Assembly (NCBI GenBank): GCA_015059955.1
Contig: SUZK01000005.1
Coordinates: 62,001 to 126,000 of the forward strand
Reading direction: 5' to 3'
DNA from: Rikenellaceae bacterium
Lineage (GTDB): Bacteria; Bacteroidota; Bacteroidia; Bacteroidales; Rikenellaceae
DNA: 64,000 nt
Shown here: piece after piece, positions 45,624 to 54,549 of the stretch
Position numbering within the stretch: position 1 is the stretch's first letter
Layout of the letters: each line of letters begins with the position of its first letter
Position numbers and translations under genes: made by a program
Notes under the pieces: generated by a model
What the model saw: only the letters and a program-made list of their open reading frames with translations
Databases searched by the model: none
What the model was told of the DNA's origin: nothing

Positions 45624-47855
45624 ATGGAAGCTAACAAGTTGTACAATGCTGTACAGAAGACAATCACTCTTGCCGATGGTCGCGAGATTATGATTGAGAC
45701 AGGTAAGCTTGCAAAGCAGGCTGACGGCTCGGTGGTTGTACGTATGGGCGACACAATGCTTTTGGGTACTGTTGTTGCCGCTAAGGACGCCAAGGAGGGT
45801 ACTGACTTCATGCCCCTACAGGTAGAGTATAAGGAGAAGTATGCCTCATGTGGCCGCTTCCCTGGTGGCTTTATGAAGCGCGAGGGTAAGGCTGGTGATT
45901 CGGAGATTTTGGTTGCACGCCTTATCGACCGTGCATTGCGTCCACTCTTCCCTGCAGACTACCACGCCGAGGTATTCGTTACCGTTAACCTAATCTCGGC
46001 TGAGAAGGATATTCAGCCCGATGCACTTGCTGGTTTGGCAGCATCTGCAGCCTTGGCTGTATCGGACATCCCATTCGGAGGTCCTATCTCTGAGGTGCGC
46101 GTAGCACGCATCGATGGCGAGTATGTCATCAACCCAGGCTTTGAGGCTATGAAGCGTGCCGACCTCGACATCATGGTTGGTGGTACTATCGACAACATCC
46201 TCATGGTTGAGGGTGAGATGAACGAGGTATCTGAGGAGGTTATGCTCGGCGCCATCATGTTCGCACACGAGGAGATTAAGAAGCACTGCGCCGTACAGAT
46301 TGAGCTTATGAAGGAGCTTGGCAAGGATGTTAAGCGCGAGTACTGCCACGAGACTAACGACGAGGAGCTTCGCCAGACTATCATCTCGGAGCTCTACGAC
46401 AAGGCATACGCCATTGCTACAAGCGGCACTATGAAGCACGAGCGCGCTGAGGCATTCGACGCTTTGGAGGCTGAGTTCGCTTCACGCTACACCGAGGAGG
46501 AGCTCGAGGAGAAGGCTCCACTTATCCACAAGTACTTCCACGACGATGTGCAGAAGAAGGCTATGCGTAACATGATCCTCGACGAGGGCAAGCGTCTTGA
46601 TGGTCGTCGTACCGACGAGATTCGTCCTATCTGGTGCGAGATTGACTACCTACCTTGCGCTCACGGTTCAGCTATCTTCACACGTGGCGAGACTCAGTCG
46701 CTCACTACCGTAACTCTCGGCACAAAGCTCGACGAGAAGCAGAAGGATGAGGTTTTGGTTCAGGGCAGCGAGCAGTTTGTTCTCCACTACAACTTCCCTC
46801 CATTCTCTACTGGTGAGGCACGTCCAGCACGTGGTCTTAGCCGTCGTGAGATTGGCCACGGTCACTTGGCATGGCGCGCACTTAAGCCTATGGTACCAAT
46901 CGGCGAGGAGAACCCATACGCAGTACGTGTAGTATCGGATATCCTCGAGTCTAACGGTTCATCATCAATGGCAACAGTATGTGCTGGTACTTTGGCACTT
47001 ATGGATGCTGGTGTTAAGCTCCGCAAGCCTGTATCGGGTATCGCCATGGGTCTTATCTCAGACTCAGCTACTGGCCGTTGGGCAGTGTTGTCGGATATCC
47101 TCGGCGATGAGGACCACCTCGGCGACATGGACTTCAAGGTAACAGGTACACGCGACGGTATCACCGCTACACAGATGGATATCAAGGTTGATGGCCTCTC
47201 ATACGAGGTGTTGGCAAAGGCTTTGGAGCAGGCACGTCAGGGTCGTCTCCACATCCTCGACAAGCTCGTTGAGACTATCGCTGAGCCACGCGAGGACTAC
47301 AAGCCATTCGTACCTCGTATCGTTCAGATTATCATTCCTCAGGACTTCATCGGTGCTGTTATCGGCCCTGGTGGCAAGGTTATCCAGGAGATTCAGAAGA
47401 CAACGGGTACTACCATCACCATCACTGAGGTTGACGAGAAGGGTATCGTAGATATCTTCGGCCAGGATAAGGAGGCTTTGGATGCAGCCCTCGCTCGCAT
47501 CAAGGCTATCGTTGCTGTGCCTGAGATTGGCGAGACCTACAATGGTAAGATTCGCTCTATCGTAGACTTCGGTGCCTTCGTAGAGATCCTCCCAGGTAAG
47601 GATGCGTTGCTCCACATCTCAGAGATTGACTACAAGCGCTTCGAGACTATGGAGGAGACAGGCCTCAAGGAGGGCGATATGATTGACGTTAAGCTTATTG
47701 CTAAGGATCAGAAGACTGGCAAACTCAAGCTATCACGCAAGGCACTCCTTCCTAAGCCTGAGGGTTGGGTAGAGCGCGAGCCACGCGAGCGTAAGCCACG
47801 CGAGCAGCGCGATGGTGAGAAGCGCGAGCACGGCCCACGTCGCGAGCGTCGCTAA
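45624..47855 (+). CDS. pnp: Polyribonucleotide nucleotidyltransferase (PNPase)
   Basis: 743 residues. 3'-to-5' phosphorolytic exoribonuclease. Two RNase PH domains (about 10-230 and 315-550, with [20 protein letters not shown] and the conserved [18 protein letters not shown]), a KH domain ([20 protein letters not shown], about 575-610) and an S1 domain ([20 protein letters not shown], about 640-710). The C-terminal tail (about 715-743) is a strongly charged Arg/Glu/Lys run typical of an RNA-binding extension. Codon use is that of a highly expressed gene. Confidence 0.98.
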   Translation: MEANKLYNAVQKTITLADGREIMIETGKLAKQADGSVVVRMGDTMLLGTVVAAKDAKEGTDFMPLQVEYKEKYASCGRFPGGFMKREGKAGDSEILVARLIDRALRPLFPADYHAEVFVTVNLISAEKDIQPDALAGLAASAALAVSDIPFGGPISEVRVARIDGEYVINPGFEAMKRADLDIMVGGTIDNILMVEGEMNEVSEEVMLGAIMFAHEEIKKHCAVQIELMKELGKDVKREYCHETNDEELRQTIISELYDKAYAIATSGTMKHERAEAFDALEAEFASRYTEEELEEKAPLIHKYFHDDVQKKAMRNMILDEGKRLDGRRTDEIRPIWCEIDYLPCAHGSAIFTRGETQSLTTVTLGTKLDEKQKDEVLVQGSEQFVLHYNFPPFSTGEARPARGLSRREIGHGHLAWRALKPMVPIGEENPYAVRVVSDILESNGSSSMATVCAGTLALMDAGVKLRKPVSGIAMGLISDSATGRWAVLSDILGDEDHLGDMDFKVTGTRDGITATQMDIKVDGLSYEVLAKALEQARQGRLHILDKLVETIAEPREDYKPFVPRIVQIIIPQDFIGAVIGPGGKVIQEIQKTTGTTITITEVDEKGIVDIFGQDKEALDAALARIKAIVAVPEIGETYNGKIRSIVDFGAFVEILPGKDALLHISEIDYKRFETMEETGLKEGDMIDVKLIAKDQKTGKLKLSRKALLPKPEGWVEREPRERKPREQRDGEKREHGPRRERR

Positions 47856-47873
47856 TAACGCCAACAGATAGAA

Positions 47874-47932
47874 TATAACCGTCGGAGACACCATGACATA
47901 TATATAATAAACGTGCGTGTCTCGACGTTATA
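47874..47932. repeat. Hairpin between pnp and the OmpA/TPR gene
   Basis: TATAAC, GTCG and AGACAC pair with GTGTCT, CGAC and GTTATA, with single-base bulges and an AT-rich loop. No T-run follows, so it may be an mRNA 3'-end stem rather than a rho-independent terminator. Confidence 0.6.
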
Positions 47933-47989
47933 GATAAAACAAGCAAACAGAAAACAATAATTTATTTACAAACTTAAACAAAGACATCT

Positions 47990-49744
47990 ATGAAAAATCT
48001 TTTCAAGGTGAGCCTCGTGCTCGCAGTAGGCGCTATGACCCTTTCGGGCTGTAACTGCTTCAAGAAGATGGCTAAGAACCGCGAGGATGTAAATCTTACT
48101 TGCACTCCTGAGGTTTTGGTCCTCAACAATGGTAAGGTAGATGCCGACATCACCGTAACCTTCCCAGAGAAGTACTTTAACGCTAAGGCAGTAGTTAAGG
48201 TTACTCCTGTTATCGTATTCGAGGGTGGTGAGGTAGCTGGCACTACTCAGTATTTCCAGGGCTCAAAGGTTGATGACAACTACACTGTTATCGACAATAA
48301 GATGGGTGGCGAGTACACCATGCACGTAACATTCCCATACGATGATCGTATGGCATGCAGCGAGCTTCACCTCCGCGCTGAGATTAAGTGTCCTAAGGGC
48401 GGTTGCAAGGAGTTTACGTTGGTAAACCTTAACGATGGTGCTATCCCTACTAAGGAGCAGGCTGCTATTCTCGCAGCAGGTGGTGCTGAGGCTGACGCTT
48501 TGAAGCGCGCTTTCGGTCTTAAGATTGCTGAGGGTATCGACTTCACACAGAAAAACCTCGACTTCGCTGCTATCATGACTCCTATGGATTCAGGTTACAA
48601 GCGCGTTACTACTGAGGTGACTAAGGCTGACTATATGTTTGCAATCAACTCTTCAACTTTGACCAAGAAGGCAAAGGATAGCGAGGATCTTGCAGCATTC
48701 AAGCAGAACGTAGTTGACCAGAAGGACAACGACCGCATCAAGCAGAACATCTACGTTAACGGTTATGCTTCACCTGATGGTCCTGAGAAGTTCAACGACA
48801 AGCTTTCAGACTCACGTAGCAAGGCTGGTAAGAAGGCTGCTGAGCAGCTTCTTAAGGATATGGAGCTCGCCCTCGACGCTGCATCATACGGCGAGGACTG
48901 GGAGGGCTTCAAGGAGCTTGTAGCTGCTTCAGACATCGAGGATAAGGAGCTTATTCTCTCAGTTCTCGAGAGCTATGAGTCATCATCAGAGCGCGAGCAG
49001 CAGGTTAAGAATATGTCTAACGTATTCAACGAGTTGAAGAAGGACATCCTTCCACAGTTGCGTCGTGCACAGCTCATCAACAGCTCTGACATCACTGGCA
49101 AGAGCGACGACGAGATGATCGCTTTGGTTCGCGCTGGCAAGTTCGCTGAGCTCAACGAGAAGGAGATGCTTCACATCGTATCTACTGGCAAGCTCACTTT
49201 GAACGAGCAGGTAGCAACTATGGAGGCTGCTGCTAACACCTACAAGAGCGCTGCTGCTTACAACAACCTCGGTATCGCTTACGCAAAGGCTGGCCAGGTA
49301 GCTAAGGCAAGCGAGGCATTTGCTCAGTCAGTAAAGGTTGGTGGCAACAACAAGGAGATCAACAACAACCTTGCACTTGTACACCTCATGGCTGGTGACA
49401 CTACTGCTGCACAGTCATACGTAAAGAGCGCTAACCAGGAGACTAAGGCTATTGCTGCTGCTGCTGAGGGTAACTACGCTGCTGCACAGTCACAGCTCAA
49501 GGGTTACAACGCTGCTGTTGCTGCTACTATGAACGCTGACTACACAGCTGCTAAGCAGTATATCGCTGATGATGCTTCAGCTAAGGCTGACTACTTGCGC
49601 GCAGTTATCGCAAGCAAGCAGGGCGACTGGACATCAGCAACTGCTGAGCTTAAGAGCGCTATTTCGAAGGATGCATCTTACGCAGAGCTCTGCAAGAAGG
49701 ATGTTAACTTGCGTAACCACATCGGTAAGGAGATTATCCTCTAA
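47990..49744 (+). CDS. OmpA-like/TPR lipoprotein
   Basis: 584 residues. Lipoprotein signal ending TLSGC (about Cys21). Residues about 30-150 form a beta-rich domain (LVLNNGKVDADITVTFPEKY). About 200-300 resembles an OmpA-type peptidoglycan-binding core in a diverged form (NGYASPDGPEKFNDKLSDSR). The C-terminal part (about 400-584) has TPR-like repeats (AAYNNLGIAYAKAGQVAKAS, INNNLALVHLMAGDTTAAQS). Codon use is strongly biased (many GCT, CTT, AAG), unlike most neighbours, which suggests very high expression. Role is probably structural in the outer membrane-peptidoglycan link. Confidence 0.8.
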   Translation: MKNLFKVSLVLAVGAMTLSGCNCFKKMAKNREDVNLTCTPEVLVLNNGKVDADITVTFPEKYFNAKAVVKVTPVIVFEGGEVAGTTQYFQGSKVDDNYTVIDNKMGGEYTMHVTFPYDDRMACSELHLRAEIKCPKGGCKEFTLVNLNDGAIPTKEQAAILAAGGAEADALKRAFGLKIAEGIDFTQKNLDFAAIMTPMDSGYKRVTTEVTKADYMFAINSSTLTKKAKDSEDLAAFKQNVVDQKDNDRIKQNIYVNGYASPDGPEKFNDKLSDSRSKAGKKAAEQLLKDMELALDAASYGEDWEGFKELVAASDIEDKELILSVLESYESSSEREQQVKNMSNVFNELKKDILPQLRRAQLINSSDITGKSDDEMIALVRAGKFAELNEKEMLHIVSTGKLTLNEQVATMEAAANTYKSAAAYNNLGIAYAKAGQVAKASEAFAQSVKVGGNNKEINNNLALVHLMAGDTTAAQSYVKSANQETKAIAAAAEGNYAAAQSQLKGYNAAVAATMNADYTAAKQYIADDASAKADYLRAVIASKQGDWTSATAELKSAISKDASYAELCKKDVNLRNHIGKEIIL

Positions 49745-49748
49745 TCGA

Positions 49749-49830
49749 GTGATATAGTGGCGCTGTAACGGCGCCATCGATAAGACCCCGGATGGGAGAT
49801 ACGAAGTATCCCATTCGGGGTCAATCATTT
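49749..49830. repeat. Diverged family A-like hairpins after the OmpA/TPR gene (A8)
   Basis: Just after the stop codon come GTGATATAGTGG, then TGGCGC/GCGCCA, then a long hairpin in which GACCCCGGATGGGA and GATAC pair with GTATC and CCCATTCGGGGTC. The GGATGGGA/CCCATTC core is of the A7/A9/A11 subtype. ATTTTT follows, so it may act as the terminator of the lipoprotein gene. Confidence 0.6.
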
Positions 49831-49997
49831 TTAAGATGAACGTTCAAAGATGAAAGATGGGCAGGCTTTGCCCGCATGAGGGGGGGGGCAATAGAGAATT
49901 TAGGGAATTTAATGAGTTTAGTGAGTTTGGATATCCCCCTTAACTTCCCTAAATTCCCTAATCTCTCTAATCGCAACCTTAATTAGTACCACGACCC
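49831..49997. other. Low-complexity intergenic stretch
   Basis: Contains a small GGGCAGGC/GCCCG hairpin, a run of G, and AATTTAGGGAATTTAATGAG with an inverted partner CCCTAAATTCCCTAA about 50 bases on. A related CCCTAAATTCC block occurs near 3345. No gene. Confidence 0.45.
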
Positions 49998-50124
49998 AAT
50001 TTGTTGTCAGAGTGGTGCTAATGTGGCGCTGACATGAAAATGCTCTGGATGGATAGTACTTGAAGTACATTCCATTCAGAGTATTGATTGAAGCGTCGCA
50101 GTAGCGCCGCTATCACAGCAAATT
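49998..50124. repeat. Family A palindromic element, full copy (A9)
   Basis: Complete 127-base copy with ends AATTTGTTGTCAGAGTGG and CCGCTATCACAGCAAATT. The central hairpin pairs ATGCTCTGGATGGA with TCCATTCAGAGTAT (one G-T) around GTACTTGAAGTAC. Nearly identical to A11, which lies 186 bases downstream; the duplicated block includes 19 bases of flank (from 49979 and 50165). Confidence 0.8.
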
Positions 50125-50163
50125 AATTTGTTGTTAGAAGGTCGTAGATGCAACGCTCAAAAC
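50125..50163. repeat. Family A element, left-end fragment (A10)
   Basis: AATTTGTTGTTAGAAGGTCG and the following AGATGCAACGCTC match the left end of the A3 subtype. The right half is missing; the block is embedded between the two copies of the duplication. Confidence 0.6.
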
Positions 50164-50183
50164 ATTAATTAGCACCACGACCT

Positions 50184-50310
50184 AATTTGTTGTCAGAGTG
50201 GTGCAGTAGTGGCGCTGACATGAAAATGCTCTGGATGGATAGTACTTGAAGTACATTCCATTCAGAGCATTGATTGAAGCGTCGCTAATGCGCCGCTATC
50301 ACAACAAATT
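50184..50310. repeat. Family A palindromic element, full copy (A11), abuts dnaA stop
   Basis: Complete 127-base copy. Ends AATTTGTTGTCAGAGTGG and CCGCTATCACAACAAATT. Central hairpin 50225-50270 with AATGCTCTGG/CAGAGCATT, ATGGA/TCCAT and GTACTTGAAGTAC. The side arms GTGCAGTAGTGGCGCT and AGCGTCGCTAATGCGC pair with three G-T wobbles. The right end shares its last two bases with the dnaA stop codon. Confidence 0.8.
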
Positions 50311-51703
50311 ATCGTTTGCCAAGCACTATACGCTCAATCTCCTCAATCTGCATCTTAAACTGCTTGTCGGTATCCATCATGTCGACAACAGCCTTGCAGC
50401 TATGGAGCACCGTCGCGTGGTTACGACCGCCGATAGATGAGCCGATAACTGTTAGTGGCGCCTTGGTGTGCTGCTTGGCAAGATACATTGCCACCTGACG
50501 CGCCTGTGCTACGTCGCGCGTACGCTTCGCCGAGTTAAAGGTGTCGAGCTCTATGTTGTAGTACTCGCATACAATCTTGACGATGTTCTCGATGGTAATC
50601 TCGCGCTGCGTAAGCTTAACATATACCTTGAGGATATCCTTCGCAAGCGATATTGTAATCTTACGACCGAGGAACGAGGCGTTGGCGATAAGCGATGACA
50701 GCGCACCCTCAATCTCTCGTACGTTGGCCGAGATATTCTCTGCAAGGTAGGCAACGACATCCTCGGGGATTGTGGCACCGAGGCGCTGGGCCTTGGCACG
50801 TATAATCTTAACCTTGGTCTCGTAGTCGGGTACGCTGAGGTATGCCGAGAGGCCCCACTTGAAGCGTGTCAACAGACGCTGCTCGATATCCTTAAGCTCC
50901 ACGGGAGGCTTATCCGAGGTGAGGATAAGCTGCTTGCCTGCGAGCTGAAGATGGTTGAAGATATTGAAAAAGGCGTTCTGTGTTCCGGTCTTTCCAGTAA
51001 GTTCTTGAATATCGTCGATAATGAGAACATCTACCATCTGATAGAACTGGATGAAGTCGGTTATCTCACCATTCTTATATGCTGTCTGGAACTGCGCCTG
51101 GAACTTGTTCATCGAGACGTACAACACCTGCAACTCAGGGTGACGCTGACGCACCTCGTGGCCTATGGCCTGCACGATATGTGTCTTGCCGAGACCCGAA
51201 TCACCGTAAATATATAGTGGGTTGAAGGCGTTGTTACCCGGGGTTACAGCCACAGCCATACCCGCCGAACGTGCCAAGCGGTTGCACTCACCCTCGATAT
51301 GGTTCTCAAAAGTGTAGTTAATGTTGAGCTGAGGGTCAAACATTATGCGACGAAGACCCGGAATTACAAAAGGATTTTTTATATTTGCAGTGTCGGTAGG
51401 CTGACTATACTGTGGGATGGCCGTAGTGTCGGTTGTTACCTGTGGCTGACGGCGTGGCACGGCATAGTGTAGCTTGGTGTCGGCACCATATAGCTCGGTG
51501 ATTATGGGACGAAGAATACGCAAGTAGCGTTTCTCGATGCTTGCCACGAAGCTCTCGTTGGGCACACGCAGACGCAAGTTCGAGCCATCGAAGTCGATGG
51601 GACGAATAGGCTTGAACCACTTGACAATCTCCTCCTCGGTAATCGAGGCGCTGAGCTTTGTCAAGCACTCCTGCCACATATCGTTGTATATCTCGTTCTG
51701 CAT
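50309..51703 (-). CDS. dnaA: Chromosomal replication initiator DnaA
   Basis: 464 residues. Binds DnaA boxes at oriC and opens the duplex in the ATP form. Domain I about 1-75; a short linker (about 82-110); AAA+ domain III with Walker A GDSGLGKT (167-174) and VLIIDDIQELTGK; domain IV with the signature KAPLTVIGSSIGGRNHATVL. ATG at 51703. The upstream 51704-51900 region has one perfect DnaA box, suggesting autoregulation or a nearby origin. Neighbours (convergent lipoprotein gene, divergent phosphomutase) are not the classic dnaN-recF set. Confidence 0.97.
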   Translation of the reverse strand: MQNEIYNDMWQECLTKLSASITEEEIVKWFKPIRPIDFDGSNLRLRVPNESFVASIEKRYLRILRPIITELYGADTKLHYAVPRRQPQVTTDTTAIPQYSQPTDTANIKNPFVIPGLRRIMFDPQLNINYTFENHIEGECNRLARSAGMAVAVTPGNNAFNPLYIYGDSGLGKTHIVQAIGHEVRQRHPELQVLYVSMNKFQAQFQTAYKNGEITDFIQFYQMVDVLIIDDIQELTGKTGTQNAFFNIFNHLQLAGKQLILTSDKPPVELKDIEQRLLTRFKWGLSAYLSVPDYETKVKIIRAKAQRLGATIPEDVVAYLAENISANVREIEGALSSLIANASFLGRKITISLAKDILKVYVKLTQREITIENIVKIVCEYYNIELDTFNSAKRTRDVAQARQVAMYLAKQHTKAPLTVIGSSIGGRNHATVLHSCKAVVDMMDTDKQFKMQIEEIERIVLGKR

Positions 51704-51868
51704 CGCTGTGCTTTGTTAACAATTAAACTTGGTGCCGAGCATTAGGGCGATAAGTAGCGTGACACATTAAAAATACTGTGTCTCAACAAGTTAACCTTTT
51801 CGACCATTTTCTGCTTAGACGACCACGGAGTTGCCGGAGCAATTGTGGCGCTTTCGACATTGCAAAGA

Positions 51869-51877
51869 TGTGGATAA
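51869..51877. promoter_or_regulatory. Perfect DnaA box upstream of dnaA
   Basis: TGTGGATAA, the complement of TTATCCACA. On the minus strand it runs directly into CATCTTTG, a one-base variant of a -7 box, so a DnaA molecule bound here could block dnaA transcription. AT-rich sequence (TTTTATTAAAATAATATC) lies alongside. Only one perfect box is present, so I do not call oriC. The remainder of 51704-52062 holds no gene. Confidence 0.55.
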
Positions 51878-51975
51878 TTTTATTAAAATAATATCAAAAA
51901 AGAGTTGCAAAATTCGATTTTTTTGATATGCATTAAGCGGCAAAATTTTTGTCCCATATTTTAATGTGCTGATAA

Positions 51976-52006
51976 TTGAGAATGTAAAGAATTTTTAGTA
52001 TATTTG
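51976..52006 (+). promoter_or_regulatory. Phosphomutase promoter
   Basis: -33 TTG at 51976-51978 and -7 TATATTTG at 51999-52006 with 20-base spacer, 56 bases before the ATG. Confidence 0.8.
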
Positions 52007-52062
52007 CATATTAGAAAATTCAATCTTCGAACAAACTAACTATAAAAATATCTAATACGATT

Positions 52063-53811
52063 ATGACAAACGATTTGAACAAGCAGGTGATGGATCGAGC
52101 TAACGCTTGGCTCGAGGGTGACTACGATGAGGCAACAAAGCAGGAGATCCGCCTGATGATTGAGAACAACCCAACGGAGCTTGTCGAGAGCTTCTACAAG
52201 GACCTTGAGTTTGGTACAGGTGGTTTGCGCGGTATCATGGGTGCAGGTACCAACCGCATGAACATCTACACCGTAGGTGCTGCTACTCAGGGACTTGCAA
52301 ACTATCTTAAGAAGAACTTCGAGGGCGAGGAGATTAAGGTTGCCATCTCGCACGACAGCCGTAACAACTCGCGTATGTTTGCTGAGCGTGTTGCCGACAT
52401 CTTCGCATCGAACGGCTTTATTGTCTATCTGTTCGACGCGCTACGCCCAACACCAGAGCTTAGCTTCGCCATCCGTCAGCTCGGCTGTAAGTCGGGTGTG
52501 ATGGTAACAGCTTCGCACAACCCTAAGGAGTACAACGGCTACAAGGCGTACTGGACCGACGGCTCGCAGGTGACATCGCCACACGATGTTAACATCATTG
52601 AGGAGGTATTGAAGGTAACTGACAACAAGCAGGTACTTACGGGCAAGAACAAGGAGAATATCAACATCCTCGGCGAGGAGTTCGACAAGATATATCTCCA
52701 GGCCATCAAGGATCTCTCACTATCGCCTGAGGCGGTAGCCAAGTACAACGACATGAAGATTGTCTACACCCCACTACACGGTGCTGGTGTAAAGCTCGTA
52801 CCACAGTCGCTGAGAAACTACGGCTTTAATAATATTATATGTGTCGAGGAGCAGATGGTACTCGATGGCAACTTCCCTACCGTGGCATCGCCAAACCCCG
52901 AGGAGCGCAAGACAATGGCTATGGCTATTGAGCGCGCCGAGAAGGAGGGTGCCGACTTCGCGATGGCTACCGACCCCGATGCTGACCGTTTGGGTGTAGC
53001 TCTACGCACAGGCAAAGGCAACTACGTGCTTCTCAACGGCAACCAGACACTCGTTCTATTGATGTGTTACCAGCTTACTCGTTGGGCTGAGCTTGGCAAG
53101 ATTACGGGCAAGGAGTTCGTCGTGAAGACCATCGTTACATCAATGATGCCCGACGCCGTAGCCGAGCACTTTGGCGTTAAGTGCTACAACTGCCTCACCG
53201 GCTTCAAGTATATCGCGAAGATTATACGTGAGCAGGAGGGCAAGACAAAGTATATCGGTGGTGGCGAGGAGTCGTTCGGCTACCTCCCAGGCGACTTCGT
53301 ACGCGACAAGGATGGCGTTGCTGCCATCACCCTCGTTGCCGAGGCTGCAGCATGGGCACGCGACACTATGGGCATCACCCTCTACGAGTGGTTGCAGCAG
53401 CTATATGTTAAGTATGGCTTCTTCCGCGAGGGCTTGGTGAATGTTGTTCGCAAGGGTAAGGATGGTGCTGCCGAGATCCAGCAGATGATGGTTGACTACC
53501 GTCAGAATCCTCCTAAGGAGTTGTTGGGCTCGAAGATTGTCAAGATCCTCGACTACAAGACCTTGGAGCAGATAGATACCGCCACTGGCGAGCGTACACC
53601 TATCGAGGGCATTGAGGACAAGAGCAACGTGCTTCAGTGGCTCACGGAGGATGGCACAAAGGTATCGGTACGTCCTTCGGGCACCGAGCCTAAGATTAAG
53701 TTCTACTTCGGTGTTAAGGCACCACTATGCTGCGTTGAGCAGTTCGAGAAGGTGGAGGCAGAGCTCGACGAGAAGATTGAGGCTATCAAGCGCGAACTTA
53801 AGCTCGTATAA
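52063..53811 (+). CDS. Phosphoglucomutase/phosphomannomutase family enzyme
   Basis: 582 residues of the alpha-D-phosphohexomutase superfamily, the long PGM2-like group. The phospho-Ser is Ser151 in MVTASHNPKEYNGYKAYW; the metal loop is ATDPDADRLGVA (about 306); sugar recognition GGGEESFGYLPG (about 403); phosphate-binding RPSGTEPKIKFYFG near the C-terminus (about 546). It interconverts hexose-1- and hexose-6-phosphates; glucose or ribose/mannose preference is not decided by sequence here. A terminator follows. Confidence 0.94.
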   Translation: MTNDLNKQVMDRANAWLEGDYDEATKQEIRLMIENNPTELVESFYKDLEFGTGGLRGIMGAGTNRMNIYTVGAATQGLANYLKKNFEGEEIKVAISHDSRNNSRMFAERVADIFASNGFIVYLFDALRPTPELSFAIRQLGCKSGVMVTASHNPKEYNGYKAYWTDGSQVTSPHDVNIIEEVLKVTDNKQVLTGKNKENINILGEEFDKIYLQAIKDLSLSPEAVAKYNDMKIVYTPLHGAGVKLVPQSLRNYGFNNIICVEEQMVLDGNFPTVASPNPEERKTMAMAIERAEKEGADFAMATDPDADRLGVALRTGKGNYVLLNGNQTLVLLMCYQLTRWAELGKITGKEFVVKTIVTSMMPDAVAEHFGVKCYNCLTGFKYIAKIIREQEGKTKYIGGGEESFGYLPGDFVRDKDGVAAITLVAEAAAWARDTMGITLYEWLQQLYVKYGFFREGLVNVVRKGKDGAAEIQQMMVDYRQNPPKELLGSKIVKILDYKTLEQIDTATGERTPIEGIEDKSNVLQWLTEDGTKVSVRPSGTEPKIKFYFGVKAPLCCVEQFEKVEAELDEKIEAIKRELKLV

Positions 53812-53835
53812 TCGCCGAAACGGTATAGATTTTGA

Positions 53836-53875
53836 GTGGGACTATGGGTGTGAGACCTATGGTCCCACCCTTTTT
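53836..53875 (+). terminator. Terminator after phosphomutase gene
   Basis: GTGGGAC and GTCCCAC form a 7-base stem (plus AT/AT inside) with TTTTT after the CC. Confidence 0.8.
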
Positions 53876-53898
53876 ATTGTACCCTTAAGCGACGAACA

Positions 53899-54228
53899 AT
53901 GACAACATCTATCTTCGACAACATCATCTCCCAGCGCCATCTCAGCCTTATCGACTTCTACGCCCGCTGGTGCGGTGCCTGCGGCGACATGGAGCCTACG
54001 CTACAACGCATCGCCCTGTCGTTGGGCGACATGGTAAATATCATTCGTATTGATACGGATAAGTTGGAGCACCGCAAACTCGTCAGACGATATAACATCG
54101 TTGCTGTGCCTACTTTCATACTTTTCAATAGTGGCGAGGCGCTATGGAGAGATAGCGGCATCGTAAGTTATGAGACTATTGCCTCGACTATTCGTCGCTA
54201 CGCAAAGCACGATATATACAGCCGTTAA
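53899..54228 (+). CDS. Thioredoxin family protein
   Basis: 109 residues, a single thioredoxin fold, no signal peptide. Active site WCGAC at residues 24-28, with Ala where most thioredoxins have Pro (WCGPC); the cis-Pro loop VAVPTFILF is intact. The substitution is expected to change redox potential or partner choice. It follows the phosphomutase after an internal terminator, so it may have weaker expression; I saw no TAnnTTTG box in the short gap. Confidence 0.88.
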   Translation: MTTSIFDNIISQRHLSLIDFYARWCGACGDMEPTLQRIALSLGDMVNIIRIDTDKLEHRKLVRRYNIVAVPTFILFNSGEALWRDSGIVSYETIASTIRRYAKHDIYSR

Positions 54229-54235
54229 TATAGGA

Positions 54236-54278
54236 GTGGCAAGTAAGACGCCGCAGATGATGCCTCATCACAACAAAC
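54236..54278. repeat. Family A element, right-end fragment (A12)
   Basis: GCAAGTAAGACGCCGCAGATG followed by ATGCCTCATCACAACAAA; the right third of the A13/A14 subtype. It lies directly before A13. Confidence 0.6.
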
Positions 54279-54405
54279 ATTTTGTTGTTAGAAGGTATTA
54301 GATGTGGTGGATTATCGAAGATTGCAAATCCGCAGTTTACTTAACGTAAATGAGGAATTTGCAAGCAAGTAAGACGCCGCAGATGATACCTTATTACGAT
54401 AAGAT
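54279..54405. repeat. Family A palindromic element, full copy (A13)
   Basis: 127 bases. Left end ATTTTGTTGTTAGAAGG pairs with right end CCTTATTACGATAAGAT using three G-T wobble pairs, which still gives a sound stem in RNA. Second stem GGTATTA/TGATACC. Apex GTTTACTTAACGTAAAT with internal loop CCGCA/GAGGA. Interior nearly identical to A14. Confidence 0.8.
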
Positions 54406-54424
54406 TTCAATTAGAGTGAGAGGT

Positions 54425-54549
54425 ATTTATCGTTAGAAGGTATTAGATGTGGTGGATTATCGAAGATTGCAAATCCGCAGTTTACTCGACGTAAATGAGG
54501 AATTTGCAAGCAAGTAAGACGCCTCAGATGATACCTTATCACGATAAAT
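54425..54549. repeat. Family A palindromic element, full copy (A14), overlaps AlkD-like gene end
   Basis: 125 bases. Ends ATTTATCGTTAGAAGGTA and TACCTTATCACGATAAAT. The right arm contains the last codons and stop of the AlkD-like gene (54539-54549), and the left arm is complementary to it. Apex GTTTACTCGACGTAAAT, inner stem GCAAAT/ATTTGC (54469-54507), internal loop CCGCA/GAGGA. Confidence 0.8.

Noticed and set aside
51704..52062. oriC next to dnaA
   Set aside because: Only one perfect DnaA box is visible; near-matches such as TGCTGATAA are weak. Reported only as a possible regulatory site.
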